Of a DNA stretch of 64,000 nt, positions 1 through 11,342 are shown in pieces. Within the stretch, counting starts at the first letter, position 1. Every line of letters begins with the position of its first letter. Below the pieces are notes generated by a model. It searched no databases and had not been told where the DNA came from. It was given only the letters and a program-made list of their open reading frames with translations. The position numbers and the translations under genes are program-made. Source of the DNA: Oegoconia quadripuncta (Eukaryota; Arthropoda; Insecta; Lepidoptera; Autostichidae); the NCBI GenBank assembly GCA_949316235.1, contig OX438747.1, forward strand, positions 31,406,601 to 31,470,600, in the 5' to 3' direction.

Positions 1-114
1 AAACATCCATAACTCGGGTACACATGTCCGTATTCATCACACAAACAGGATTCGAACCCGCGACCTGTTGGTATAATGGTCAGAGATTCTAACCACTACA
101 CCAAACGGGTCGTC
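1..114 (-). mobile_element. SINE-A copy, cut by window start
   Basis: This is the tRNA-derived head of SINE-A in reverse orientation. Read on the minus strand it has GGTGTAGTGGTTAG (A-box side) and GGTTCGAATCC (B box), then the SINE body. About 15 bp normally found after the B box are missing. The rest of the element lies before the window. Confidence 0.8.
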
Positions 115-1360
115 AAGTCAACCAATGCGTATCCAGCATATCATAAAAAAAAGTAAAATCGTTCGATCATGGGACTAAATCGAGACTACAAGCAACTATT
201 GATCTTCAATTACAACGTAGTCGTAAATAAAAAAAAGATAACCATCTGGCCAGACGTTAATTGAAATATCGGGGTGGTTGGGGGATAAAAAGCACATGGA
301 CCGGTCAGCGATTTCGGTTGTCCATTTCTCCCCTTTACCCCCTCGAGATTTTTCTCGGCTGGCGTTGTAACGAATTATGGGTGAGTGTACATTGTAGGTT
401 AGTTAATGCGAAAGGGCTCATAGTTTAAGCCTTGTTGTCTAGTTTACAATGTGTACAACTTACAACATTAGTAATAAACAAGTGTAGATGATTGTAAAAC
501 CAGCAGCATTATCCACAAATTACTAACAACTCAGTACTAAGTACAAAACTAAAGGAATAACTAAACTAAAATAAACAACGCAATCTGCCTATTATACAAT
601 ACATGAAGTAGTATCAGACGTAGTCGAAGAAGCTACAGTTTAAATATAAGGAATATAATATGTAGAAATAGTTAATGACAGCATAGTGTAGATGACAGCA
701 ATTTTAAATTTTTTTAAAGTTGTACATATTTGTAAACGCACACATTATGTCTGCAAAACAAGGAAGAAGGAAATATATACGGTGACCTTTGTTTATTTAC
801 TTGTTTAATTATTTAAGTAATTAATTTATCTATTTATTTATTTTGTTTTTGTCCAAGCGACATCACAGTGAAGATACTTCTCTTAAAGGAACCCATTGTG
901 AGAGCGAACAGAGCCACATCATACAGGTGTTCCTTGTATGATGGATGATACAATCCTATATGAGGGTGCACTGCTCGGTATATTAACTATATTTTCGTGT
1001 GGAATCCCTCCCCATGCCTAGTAATCCGAAGATGGAAAATCGATGATTAAATTAGATTATGTAATTCTAACGCACACTCACCGAAATGCATTCTGTAAAA
1101 GACTGAGAGACAGACGACTTTACGACGGTGGTGTACTAACGACTTTACTTGCGATAAACTTAAAGTTGTTAATCTCTTGCACTTGGATAGAGTACCTATC
1201 AATGATAGAGTAATAATGATTTCTATCAAATCGGTAACTTGCTTGAGGTATTATATAGAATTAGAACTTCATTGCGTCGCAGAAGACAATCGATAACTCC
1301 TGCAACTCCTTTCAAAGAAGTCCTTTATAAATTTCTTTATAAATTTGAAAAACTCTCCGA
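115..1360. other. Unassigned AT-rich DNA
   Basis: I recognise no gene or repeat family here. The only open frames are short and look like chance frames. Confidence 0.5.
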
Positions 1361-1972
1361 TAGTGATGCAACAGATCTCTGTTTCTGTTTCTGCAAGTGC
1401 GGAAGTTCCGCGCGCTTTTCAACATTCGTTTCTGCTTCTGTTTCCGCTACTTTTATTACGGAGATACAATCGGAAGTTTACGACGGCTGAGAGTTAAGCA
1501 TGCTGGTCTTAATTAATTTAATTTAAGGAGTAATTCTAATAGTACTACTCGTTTTAATTTCTCAAAAAAATTTAATGTACATGCCCATTGTAAGCTGAAT
1601 AAATGTTTTTCTTTCTTTCTTTCTTTCTTTTTCTTTTATATATACGAAGAACACCGGAACAGATTGTTAGGTGCAAAAGCGGCCAAATTACTTTTCATAA
1701 AATATAACTTACCACTACTTAATTTTGAGTATTAATAAAATGTTCAGTTGCAAAGTTGCAATATTGTTTTCTAAAGTAGATTTCTAATATATCTATTTCT
1801 AATCTAGATTTGGTTTATTTGATACTTAATAAAGAAATATATTTGTAAATTTGTTTTTTTTTTTCATATTATTTACACTTCCGTTTCTGCATCCGTTTCT
1901 GTTTCGCTAAAATTTACTTTTGACATCTGTTTCCGTTTCTGGTTCCGCTAAGACACTTCCGTTGCATCACTA
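1361..1972. mobile_element. Non-autonomous hAT element
   Basis: The element starts TAGTGATGCAAC and ends with the exact inverse GTTGCATCACTA. It is flanked by the perfect 8-bp direct repeat CTCTCCGA (1353-1360 and 1973-1980). An 8-bp duplication and a GTGATGCAAC-type terminus are hallmarks of hAT transposons. The sub-terminal parts carry repeated TTTCTGTTTCCG-like motifs. No transposase is present at 612 bp. A LINE-type tail with (TTTC)n at about 1600-1632 lies inside it as a nested insertion. Confidence 0.85.
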
Positions 1973-2490
1973 CTCTCCGATAAAGGCATGACTCAACAAC
2001 TTATTTTTACCTGACTGCACCAGAAAGGAGGGTAATGTATTTCGAGTGTATGTATGTAGATTCCTATGTTAGGTCCTGTAACGGCTTTGAAGTGCAAGGT
2101 GTCGTACGATTTGCCTATAAATCCTCGGAGTGTCATCGGATACATTCTCGTTTATCGACCGTTAACCACAACGATCGGTCCTGCGCTGCCCGTAGCCAGC
2201 GAGCCTAATTAAAATAAATAATATTTATTTAATTTGCAATTGTATCAATTCTGTCCATGTTTTACGACGCGGAGTTTCGCCAAAGAGCTCCCCCTGTAAG
2301 CTTGTTTGATTTTCATTCTTACCTCATTCTATATTCATTAAAATCTTTCTTTCGCGTTGCACAAAGGCCGGAGTTGAAACAACTTGTGGGCGGAATGATA
2401 CTCATCTTTTGTTTCATTTTTGTAAAAGCATGGATAAGTTGATAATTGTCATTTCATTAATCCTCGATGAACGACGGGCGTTATGTGTAT
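1973..2490. other. Unassigned DNA
   Basis: After the hAT target duplication nothing recognisable was seen. A 61-codon frame at 2257-2442 has no features suggesting a gene. Confidence 0.4.
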
Positions 2491-2497
2491 ATTGGCG

Positions 2498-2565
2498 TTG
2501 TGTGTGTGTGTGTGTGTGTGTGTGTGGTGTGTATGTCTGTGTATGCATATGTATGTGTGTGTGTC
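2498..2565. repeat. TG-rich microsatellite
   Basis: A (TG)n tract is followed by degenerate TGTG/TATG repeats. It creates open frames on both strands that are artefacts of the simple repeat. Confidence 0.9.
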
Positions 2566-2603
2566 CAGTCTTTGTACGCTTGTATCTCAATAATCCGTGG
2601 TCC

Positions 2604-2686
2604 GATTTAAGTGGGTTCATAATAGGGTTTACGATTAAAAGGTCGCGGGTTCGATCCCAGCGGGGTACATGTTTATTACTCGGTTT
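2604..2686 (+). mobile_element. SINE-B head fragment
   Basis: This matches the tRNA-like head of SINE-B: GGGTTTACGATT, then GGTCGCGGGTTCGATCCCAG and GGGGTACATGTTT. Only the 5' third is present. Confidence 0.75.
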
Positions 2687-2959
2687 GGTTGATGCTTTAT
2701 TCTGTCCAGTGGCGATTTCATTGGATACATTAAGATTTATTATTAAATACAGAATGAACATAAAATATTGCTCTGAACTAAACCCGAAAAGCTTTAAACT
2801 CAATTATAAGTAATACCTAAATAGTTTTAATTACGGATATTTTTTTATAATCGTGAATACTGGAAAATAATCCCCATCAATGCTATTTAAGTATTATTTA
2901 TAATTAGCTTTTAGACTTCTCGAGTGCAGGGCAGAGAGATTTCTTTTATTTATTCTATA

Positions 2960-3236
2960 TTTAAAAAGAACATTTAATTTATCCATTAAGAGCCCCACAG
3001 GACGGAATAAACCCCCTAAAAGTAGCTTCCCCTGAATGTGAATGTGGATATACAGAGCAAACTGCTCATCATATTTTGTGGGATTGCCCGCGCTGGTCTA
3101 ATGAAAGGAGGGTTATGCTGGATAAAGTGTCATCGTATAACCATCCGGTCTTCTACACCGATTTAGTGACGACCCTACATAATTTCCAAGCCTTTAGGAA
3201 ATTTTGCCACGATTATATACTATTGGCATTATTATT
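2960..3236 (+). pseudogene. LINE ORF2 C-terminal fragment
   Basis: The frame reads SPECECGYTEQTAHHILWDC and then a CHDY region. This is the CxCG...QTxxHxLxxC zinc-binding module found after the RT/RNase H region of Jockey- and R1/I-type non-LTR retrotransposons. The 5' part of the ORF is missing, and the reading frame runs into a poly-G tract. Dead 5'-truncated copy; clade not certain. Confidence 0.7.
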
Positions 3237-3245
3237 CGCTGCCGA

Positions 3246-3262
3246 GGGGGGGGGGGGGGGGG
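3246..3262 (+). repeat. Poly-G run (G17)
   Basis: Seventeen consecutive G directly follow the LINE fragment. Runs this long can form G-quadruplexes and are prone to assembly or replication slippage. Confidence 0.9.
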
Positions 3263-3450
3263 ACTTATTTCCTACTTCACACCTTTAACTCTTCTTTAAT
3301 TAGTCTGAGACCCAAGGTAGCAATAGAGACACGTAAGGTACCGTCTAACCGTCTACCTTCAGTAGGCGTCGTGCAGAGTACCACTGTTGATCCTGGCTTA
3401 CAGAAGTTGCAGTGGGAGGAGCCAGTGAGGCATCGACTTTTCGGGGGAGA

Positions 3451-4231
3451 TGCAATATAGGTATCCCCACGGTCACACATGCAATGTCGGAAGCTTTACG
3501 CTTCAACATATCTGATATATTTCAACATATTCAACAAACCCTGGGCACCTTATCTAAACAGTAGCTGATGCGAGATCTTGACGTGATTGTGATATAGCGG
3601 CGATGGTAGCAGTGTTAAGCTCTTTTCTTAGGGTTTTAATAGCTTGTTTTCGGCACCTCTTGATTATGTAGTACGTGACGCATAACAGAACCTACAACAA
3701 GTGTGATGACGAGGAATTCGGACGTACTCGTCGAAGATTTGTGAGCAGCCTGTGCATCACCACTGGCAGTCTGGACTATGATAACTTCGTCCTTGGAGTA
3801 TGATTTGCCCATGTTTTGCTATATTTTTTCTGTCTTCTTTGTTGTCTTCTGGTTTAATTCTTCTCCTTTTTTCAATATTTATTTCTTCTGTCTTCAAATA
3901 TATTTGCTACATTTTTTCTGCCTTCTTTGTTTTTCTATGTTCTTATTTCATTTTTCAATATTTCTTTCTTCGCTCTTCAAATAGTTATTATTGTTCTTTC
4001 TTTATATCTTTCTTCTATCTTTTCCTGGGTTCGTAAAGGCAGGGTCGCCATGAATTAGGTGTAGTTTTGAGTGAAGTTAGGTTAATTCGTGATAATAAGG
4101 AAAAGGCATGTTTCCCGTTTGAATGCCGTATATTGAGTGTTCTTATAATTAATACAATAAAAGCGGTTGCGCTTTGGTCAGCGTAAAGCTTCCGACATTG
4201 CATGTGTGACCGTGGGAATACCTATATTGCA
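3451..4231. repeat. 51-bp inverted repeat pair enclosing 679 bp
   Basis: Positions 3451-3501 and 4181-4231 are inverse copies with about one mismatch. Both contain GGTCACACATGCAATGTCGG or its complement. The enclosed DNA includes a T-rich tract (3795-4025). This could be a degraded terminal-inverted-repeat element or two oppositely inserted copies of one repeat. Confidence 0.7.
3795..4025. repeat. Pyrimidine-rich imperfect tandem duplication
   Basis: The plus strand is almost free of G and carries two or more diverged copies of a unit of about 85 bp that includes TTTTTCTGTCTTCTTTG, TTTTTCAATATTT and TCTTCAAATA. The overlapping open frames are translations of this low-complexity DNA. Confidence 0.65.
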
Positions 4232-4344
4232 CCAGCGTGGTGGACTATGGCCCATACTCCTTCATTATACGAGGGAATGCCTATGTCCCTGCAGTCGGAT
4301 GTTTACGGACTGAGATGATGACTATAGTCTTTTGAACTTATGTA

Positions 4345-4592
4345 TCGAAACCAGGCCTTATGTTTCGTGATTTCCTTTTCGTTTGTTGCTTTCCTTAAGT
4401 GTTTCTTCCTCAATCACCATATCTCTGCTCTAATACACTATGTCCATAGCTGGGGCGCCTGGTGACCTGTAATTCTGGTTCTTCCTTTACAGACACCAGT
4501 CTTCCCATAAATGTGTTCTATGTATTACCTAGTCCTAAAATCACTTTGTAAAGCGTCATTTGTGGTGAGAGAATAAACAATTTTTATTATTA
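4345..4592 (+). repeat. Dispersed repeat H, copy 1
   Basis: This matches 15768-16015 in reverse orientation over about 245 bp, sharing CATAGCTGGGG, CTGTAATTCTGGTTCTTCCT and CATTTGTGGTGAGA. It ends in an AATAAACAATTTTTATTATT tail, so it is probably a LINE 3' end. Confidence 0.75.
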
Positions 4593-4663
4593 TAAACTTG
4601 AAAGTTTCTATGAAAGAGCTTCGCGGCCGTTGGTAGTAGCATTTCTTGCTGCCTCAGTTACTA

Positions 4664-4842
4664 CTGCTGGTTAGCTACCACCATCTTATCTAAGTCTGGC
4701 GTCAAGCAGCAATGTTAATGTATGTAAAATGTGATGTAGTTAAAAAAAGAAAAATAGCATGTTGACTTTCAATAAGTGATATTTTTGTATCCTACATTGA
4801 ATAAAATATTTTTGATTTTGATTTTGATTTTGATTTTGATAA
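4664..4842 (+). mobile_element. SINE-B fragment followed by LINE tail
   Basis: Positions 4664-4720 match the middle of SINE-B (GCTACCACCATCTTATCTAA). From 4735 the sequence matches the LINE 3' end ending in ATCCTACATTGAATAAAATATT, with a (GATTTT)n tail at 4810-4842. Confidence 0.65.
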
Positions 4843-5289
4843 TAGTATTGACGACCCGGCTGCTTGAGGTAAGATAGCCAGTCCCTCAATAAGTTGTGCG
4901 TATACTGGATGAAATTTAATTCGTGTAATTCCTGTTTACTGGTGACGGTGCTCCTGATTACGAACAATGTACCATAGCCAAATTCAGCCGAAAATTGTTG
5001 GACTTTCATACTAAGTGGTTTCAGAGTAGTTTACTTTGTATGGGTACCTAATCGAAATTTTTTTGATAGAAGCGACAATGGTCCTTGGGTAAAGTTGTTC
5101 GTAATTGCCTCCGTCTGTGTTTCCAATCGCATATAACCCGCAGCTCTTTAAAGACAGGTTAAATAGGCATCTTCTGGGAAAGCTCGTTCCATCGTAGACC
5201 TTATCTCGACATTAGTCCAGATTAAGGTCAAGAGCGATCCCATTCTAATTAAAAATAAAATAAATAAAATAAATCAAGAGTGTCGTCAC

Positions 5290-5676
5290 CATTTTTTTTT
5301 ATGCACAACGGGTTGGTACTTGACCTCAATCACACCTGATTGAATATTGAAATTGAAAATTGAAATTGAAAAAAAAATTGAAATTGAAACTGATGTTAAG
5401 TGAAGATGAGGTCGAAGGTGGAAGCATACTGAGCCGGAAACCCCAACACATTTGGGGGATTAGCTATCTTATCTCTAATCTAACCGGAACACAACAATGC
5501 TATTAACATTGCTGCTTGGCGGCAGATTTAGATAAGGTGGTGGTAGCTAGCCAAGCGGACATTTAAAATGCCCTACCACCAACCAAACCGAGTACTTAAA
5601 CATGTAACCCGCTGGGGACCGAACCCGCGACCTCCGAATCGTAAACCCAATGTTGTTTACATTGAGCCACGGAGAC
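5290..5676 (-). mobile_element. SINE-B, nearly full length
   Basis: The tail (plus-strand ATGCACAACGGGTTGG) is at the left and the tRNA-like head with the B box at the right. An expansion of TTGAAA-type repeats (about 5338-5391) interrupts the CACACCTGATGTTAAG segment. Confidence 0.85.
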
Positions 5677-6300
5677 ATTGTTGATTTGATGGGAATTACA
5701 CAAATTCAAATTCATGCTGTACACCGTCGGCACTTAATTGTAACTCTCCTACCATCGTACGTAATAGTTTGTTATCATAAATTAATTGTTAGGACTAAGT
5801 TTCCTCATCCCCCGAGCCCTGCAGGTTGCACCCCCTGCCTCACCCCCGCGGCAAATATAAAGGTAGAACAATAGAGACCGCCACAATCGACCCTTTGTCG
5901 TTTGGATTAATATTTAAACAAGAAACCGGTAGGGATGCGACGTGATGATAGGATTAGTTGTCGATAAATATAATTTATTATTTACATATATAATTACTAT
6001 GGGTCTCATAAGACGGGTCAAGGTCACCCAAAGGGCAATGGAGAGAGCTATGCTCGGTGTCCGTGAACCAAGGTGACCGATATAGTCCGAATTATTGCTA
6101 AACTTATGTGGCCGTGGACCGAGCACATTGCTCGTAGGACTGACGGCCTATAGACTACCAGAGCGACGGGTTGGAAGCGTATTGCATCCAGCGACTTCTA
6201 AGAAGTCATCCGTTCACCTTGTGGGTGGATGTCTCACGCAGCACTTGTCGGTGCGCGGGCTCCATTCTAAAACTTTATTGTCCCAATGGCCATCAGCCCT
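5677..6300. other. Unassigned DNA
   Basis: No gene or repeat recognised. Overlapping open frames of 70-84 codons on both strands at 5914-6413 are not supported by any motif. Confidence 0.4.
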
Positions 6301-6304
6301 TAAA

Positions 6305-6437
6305 TTATGTAACTTCATCGGTATCGTCATCGATTACACTGACCAATGAGAATCCGTCAAATTGCCGAGCGAGCGATGAATCAACCAATCACATGTCAGA
6401 ACGTAACCGATGACGATAACGATGAAATTATGTAATT
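6305..6437. mobile_element. MITE family Q, copy 1
   Basis: The ends are inverse copies containing TTCATCGGTATCGTCATCG, with one mismatch. The interior (CCAATCACATGTCAGAAC, ACCAATGAGAA) recurs inverted at 47395-47525. This has the structure of a short non-autonomous DNA element. Confidence 0.7.
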
Positions 6438-6440
6438 GAG

Positions 6441-7430
6441 CCCTGATCTGCAAACGTTACGCCCTGCCCCATACACCATTTCAAATTACTAATACGCTGG
6501 GCTTTGTCAATGACTTTCGTTCTTCTACAAATCTATTCATTCAAAAAGGGGTACCAAAAAATACCAAGATTCTTCTTCTTCTTTTCGAGTCGAGGCAAGT
6601 TTAAAATTTTATTGGACCAAAACTTAGCCACTCTAACAGCACTCTCTGTGGCGTTAAGGAGGTCGTCAAAGATGCAGCTGTCACGCGGAGCAAGACAATA
6701 GGTGATCCATGGATCGAATGCCAAGATTATATTGAAACTACTTCTGCATGTATTGTCCCAAATCCTTCAAAACAAAACACAAAACAATCCAAACATGAAA
6801 ACTTCTAAAATTTCTTTTAAATTTTTTTCAAATATTTCCATCGACATTTTTCTAACACACCATCGACACTCCCATCACTAGTGTACACCCGCAGGCGACG
6901 GCGCGTTCCAATTAGCCAGTACAAACACAGGGCTACAGTTGGATGTAGATCGACAGACATACGTACAATATTTTGATTACCAATTTATATGTCGTTGGTG
7001 GTTTAGGTACAATGTAGGTGAAGTGACAATGACATCTTTATACCATATTGAGGTACATTCCGACCAAGAAAACTAAAGACTGGTTGCTAAATTAACAAAT
7101 TACATTTTCAATAAACCACAGTATTGTTGAGCAGTGTTTTCCAATTAGTTTTTCCTCTCCAAGTACCACTCCAAGAATCCAATCCCTTTGCCACAAATAC
7201 ATTTAATTATGCAAAATGTTATACCTACCTACGAAATTTTCTGTATTTGTTGGCAATAAATACTTTTTTTTCTTTTTTTTTTTTTCAAGAAAAACCTCGA
7301 ACTCGCTAACGCCTTATTGCATGAACGATAGATAAAACATGAAATTGATTTATTTTACATTTTATTGGAAATGGTATATTTCTTTCTTCTTGGCTTTGGC
7401 TTCTGGACACGCTTGTACGAGTGCATAAAA
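6441..7430. other. Unassigned AT-rich DNA
   Basis: No gene or known repeat seen. It contains TTC/TTTTC-rich and poly-T tracts (about 6565 and 7265). Confidence 0.4.
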
Positions 7431-7434
7431 GTAC

Positions 7435-7565
7435 GCGCATGTTCCCGTCTTTCAAGCTCTTCTCAAATTGCCTTTTGAACAAGCAGTAGCTTTAAAAATG
7501 TAAAATCGGACTATTGTAAGTGTACCCTGTGTTCCTACAAAATAGAGCATGTTTGATTTTGACAT
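7435..7565 (+). repeat. LINE 3'-end fragment
   Basis: TTGCCTTTTGAACAAGCAGT, GTAAAATCGGACTATT and a GTTTGATTTTGAC tail match 19955-20065. This is the 3' untranslated end of a non-LTR element whose tail resembles (GATTTT)n. Confidence 0.65.
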
Positions 7566-7794
7566 TGGTGGTCGTGGCCGTAATCGGTAGGGAAGGCTAG
7601 TGCAAAAGTTCTGTAATCGGTACAGTCACAAGCGAAACGTTCTGTCGGCGAACCAGACAAAATGGAAAAGTCGTATCGGGGAAAGAGTCGCGTGTACAAA
7701 CTGCTCTGTCGGCGAATCGTTGATTAATGAAAGATTCCAATCGCGAATCGGTCATAAACGAAATGTCTTGTCGACAAACGGTACTAGTACGGTT

Positions 7795-8415
7795 GCGGAT
7801 TCGATGTCAAAAACTTTAATAATAGGACAACTTAGGTCCATTGACACATTTAAACAAAAATTGAAGTTGTATTTATTAAATTACCAAATTAACTTGCCCT
7901 TGGGTGGCCGAGTTGTTCCATCATATACTATATTATATTATCATACTGCTTCCTTTTACTTACTCTTTCATATATTTATGTTATTCTTTCCTTCGTCATA
8001 ATTTTATAAATTACCTGTATAAATATTCAGTATATATATTAAATAATGTTTAATTTTATCTATATGCAACTGTTATATTTAGTTATGTGGATGGATTCGC
8101 ACAACTAGTACAACTTTCCGCATCGCGTCGGAGGCTCTTGATGTTGGGCTCCTCTGAAAACCAGCACTGTAACAATTCCTACAGCATATGCTGAGATGGA
8201 GTCCATTTTTGACATCACACTGCACTCACCGCATTTCAAAATCTGTTCTCTGTATATTGTGATATTTTTTTTAATTTTTATAAATATTGTTGTTGCTATA
8301 ATGTGCTGTCCAATAAATATATGTCTATGTCTAAAAATGTGACGTTTTCAAGTGATAATTTTTATCCTACGAAATAAATATTTTTTTCATTTTGTTTTTT
8401 TTTTTTGATTTTGAT
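7795..8415 (+). mobile_element. Two adjacent LINE 3' ends
   Basis: A frame at about 7800-7890 reads RSIDTFKQKLKLYLLN, resembling the C-terminus of non-LTR reverse transcriptases. It is followed by a 3' UTR ending CCAATAAATATATGTCTATG. At 8335 another LINE tail begins (GTGACGTTTTCAAGTGATAA, TCCTACGAAATAAATATT) with T/GATTTT repeats. Both are 5'-truncated. Confidence 0.6.
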
Positions 8416-8689
8416 GTAAACTGCAGGATTTCTCCATATAGGTGCCTAGTTGCGTTTTCAAAGGGCTAGATGAATGCACAGTATAAATAAAGAAAATAAA
8501 TATAAATAGTTCCTAGGCTTACCCGACCCGTTGGGAGCTGATTTGCATCGAGCACACACCGTAAAACTTGGAAAGTAGTTTTCACGGTTTCATAAGAATT
8601 TTGGAACCGTTGATAGGCAGTTTTTCACATCCGAAAAGCGCGGCACCGGTAATATGCAATTTTTTTTGTGTATGCTTCAACTATGTTGG

Positions 8690-9025
8690 AAGGCAAAGGA
8701 ATTATGGGCTTTTTGGCGGGAACTCGGCGAGTGAAGTAGCATTTTTCTTTATAAGTCTTAAAATTTGTGCATTCTAACTTTTGAAGCTTAATAATGGCAG
8801 AATATTGTGCAGCAAACGTTAGTGTTGGTGTACAGGTGAAGGGAAGTGTAAATTAAAGTGCGTAACGGAGCTTTCGGGTTCCCACAAGAAGCCGCCAAAA
8901 TCTTTTGTAAAGCATTCTGCCACTTTACTGAAGAATGACTTGGCCGTGACTAGACTCTGTATACGACGAATTACTTGTTTTGATTGAGACTGACCAATAA
9001 ACTGAAGAAATAAGACAAATAAAAA
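8690..9025 (+). mobile_element. Retroposon J, copy 1
   Basis: It starts GGGCTTTTTGGCGGGAACTC and contains AATGGCAGAATATTGTGCAG and TTCGGGTTCCCACAAGAAGC. The A-rich 3' end AAGAAATAAGACAAATAAAA marks it as a retroposon. Related copies lie at 34085, 38165, 39300 and 59275. It has no coding capacity. Confidence 0.75.
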
Positions 9026-9204
9026 TTTTCACTAGAAACTGGCAGTAATGTCCCTCGACAATGAGGTTGACTGGTTGCCATCCTCAAAAATAAGAAGAAG
9101 AAAGGAATTATGTCAAACTTAAGGAAAGAGCGCCAATTCACTTCATGTTCTAATTTCAAATGTTTTTTTTACCATGGCCTGGAACTGCGAAGAGATAATA
9201 AGAA

Positions 9205-9575
9205 TTTGAAATTAGAACTTCCTTTAGTTTGCTGTATGTCATTACTTCCTAGAACTCGTTCCTTATGAGCGACACTATCGAATGGTGTGTATACATACAG
9301 TACGTGTATTTCTTGATTTTGAAAGAAATATAATATAATATAAAATAGCAGACTATTTAGATGATAAACATCCATACATAACCAGCTCGTTCGCATAACC
9401 ATGCTATTTCACAATTAATAATTAAATATTGTGCCTTTGTATATAACAATCTGTTTTTTAAAAAAGCTTGCATGCTAGAAATTAGAACTTCCTTAAGTTT
9501 GCTGTATGTCATTACTTCCCAGAATTCGTTCCTTATTAGCGACACTATCGAATGGTGAGTAAACATACAGTTTAG
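9205..9575. repeat. About 100-bp direct duplication
   Basis: Positions 9205-9305 and 9475-9575 share TGCTGTATGTCATTACTTCC and GCGACACTATCGAATGGTG, about 268 bp apart. The cause is not clear. Confidence 0.8.
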
Positions 9576-9797
9576 GTGTACCTATGTCTTTCAAAATCAA
9601 CGGGTTCAATTCCTGGTTATGTTGTAAAAAAATGCACCACTTACCAGAGAAAAGTGACTAAAAAACATGCGAGTATCTTTTGTAATATATCAAACATAAT
9701 ATATTAGGTAAACTCATATTTTGTTTTGTTTTTTTTTTTTTTGAAATTTTATATCTAGTTTTTTTTTTAATTTACTTAGCGGCTTTGGCAAATGCAC

Positions 9798-9923
9798 TGG
9801 CCAAAAACAAAACTCGCTCAACCAAATTTTTCTTAGTCTGTGCTCACAATCCTGCACTATTATATAGGTTGTGAGCACCACAGACTAAAAGAAAATTGAT
9901 TGTGCGAGTTTTGTTTTTGGCCA
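9798..9923. mobile_element. 126-bp foldback element
   Basis: The arms TGGCCAAAAACAAAACTCGC and its complement close a hairpin across the whole unit. The inner parts TTAGTCTGTGCTCACAA and TTGTGAGCACCACAGACTAA also pair. It abuts dispersed repeat I, whose other copies carry one such arm only, so it may be an inverted duplication of that family's end. Confidence 0.8.
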
Positions 9924-10030
9924 TTTATTCTCACAGTCCTATCAGTTCTCGAGGATTCTAAGAGATGGCGCTGTTTTATCTACTAAGAAAAACGCGAAAA
10001 AGATTTGTTCGCGAGGCCATATCTACCTAC
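9921..10030 (+). repeat. Dispersed repeat I, copy 1
   Basis: The sequence GAGATGGCGCTGTTTTATCT and AGATTTGTTCGCGAGG recurs inverted at 39165-39290 and 41308-41430. Type unassigned, non-coding. Confidence 0.7.
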
Positions 10031-10317
10031 TTTACTGTATTTTTATAGAATTTTGTTATTTTTATAGAGTAATTTGTAGAGTCGACAATCCCGCCCACGG
10101 CGGTCCGCAATTAGTTTGTATTCTGCTCAGATTGCTTGGTTTCAATCGTCCGACAAATTCTGTGTTATTTTTAATTAAGACCTCTAATTGCAGGGCTGTC
10201 ACGGCGTGAAATGTGCGCGTTTATTTCTAGATCGTTTCTCGTGAAAATAGATGGACAGAGTAAATAAAATTAGAAACAGTGATAGCTGTTAGATTGTATA
10301 TTTAGCATTCAATACTT

Positions 10318-10416
10318 AATGGTCGTATTAATAAACCGATCTTGAGATTGGGATCGCGTCTCAGTCTGATACAATTTTTTTGATACTGTTTTAATATGCG
10401 ACAGATTTTCATCCAA
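10318..10416 (+). mobile_element. Palindromic MITE D, truncated copy
   Basis: TTAATAAACCGATCTTGAGA, GGATCGCGTCTCAGTCTGAT and GATACTGTTTTAATATGCGA match the left part of family D (full copies at 20495 and 60368). The right inverted end has been lost at the SINE-B junction. Confidence 0.7.
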
Positions 10417-11008
10417 TCTCACTTGACCTCAATCATTCCTGATAATAAATAAATAGTAATATAATATAAATAAATATCCTTAGACTTACACACAGCGCCA
10501 TCTAGTGCCACAGTAAGCAACTATAAGCTTGTGTTGTGGATACCAGATGGTTGATATATTACATAAATACATTTCTTTTTGTAAATAAATACTTATTATA
10601 AATGAAACATCCATAACTCGGGTACACATGTCCGTATTCATCACACAAACATATGCCCCTAGCGGGATTCGAATCCGCAACCTTTTGGTATAGTGGTCAG
10701 AGTTGCTAACCACCACACCAAACACCTGATACCTAAGTGAAAATGAGGCCGAAGGTGGAAGTGTACTGACCCGGAAACAAAATTTTGTTTCGGGGACTGG
10801 CTACCTTATCTATGACAACTGGAACACAACAATGGTATTAACTTTCCTGTTTGGCGCAGACTTAGATAAGAATAAATAAATGGTGGTAGCTAGCCAGGCG
10901 GACATTTTTTAAATGCCCTACCATCAACCAAACTGAGTAGGCACTACACATGTACACCGCTGGGGATCGAACCCGTGATCGTAAACCCATGTTGCTTACG
11001 GAGGCGGT
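10417..11008 (-). mobile_element. SINE-B interrupted by SINE-A
   Basis: The SINE-B tail (10417-10444) and the rest (10725-11008) are separated by a SINE-A. The head near 11000 retains GGATCGAACCCGTGATCGTA, with a deletion in the T-arm region. SINE-B was therefore resident before SINE-A inserted. Confidence 0.85.
10445..10724 (-). mobile_element. SINE-A inserted in SINE-B
   Basis: Full-length copy, with the A/T-rich tail at the left and the tRNA-like head at the right. It is bounded by the 7-bp direct repeat CCTGATA (10438-10444 and 10725-10731), the target-site duplication of LINE-mediated retroposition. Confidence 0.9.
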
Positions 11009-11139
11009 AAAACCATATTTGACGATTTGATAGTCCAAAGAAATAAGTGCGATATTTCTCAATAGAATACCAAAATATGGACAATGCGATGACATAAAAG
11101 ATTCTATAAGTTTCTATAAGATATTTAAATGTACCTTCC

Positions 11140-11182
11140 TTATTCAAACAATAAAGCGTATTTGATTGATTGATTGATTGAT
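11140..11182 (+). repeat. LINE tail with (TTGA)n
   Basis: CAATAAAGCGTATTTGATTG plus repeated TTGA matches the 3' ends at 32345 and 56895. Only the extreme 3' end is kept. Confidence 0.65.
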
Positions 11183-11342
11183 AAAATTAAAGATGACCGT
11201 ATACCCTCATATACAAATGTAAGAATCGCATAGAGGGTGACTTCTAATTAGTTCTTGATACCAAAAGATGTGCACTCATTATTACAAACTGTCCCAAAGA
11301 TAAAAATACAAATACTTTTTATTGCTCTAATAACAAATTTTA

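Noticed and set aside
2409..2813. Long frames on both strands around 2.4-2.8 kb
   Set aside because: They run through a TG microsatellite and a SINE-B head. Simple repeats keep both strands open.
8815..8925. Short coding start (ATGGCAGAATATTGTGC) in retroposon J, possibly THAP-like
   Set aside because: The frame stops after about 20 codons in all copies, and the resemblance to a THAP start is too short to support.
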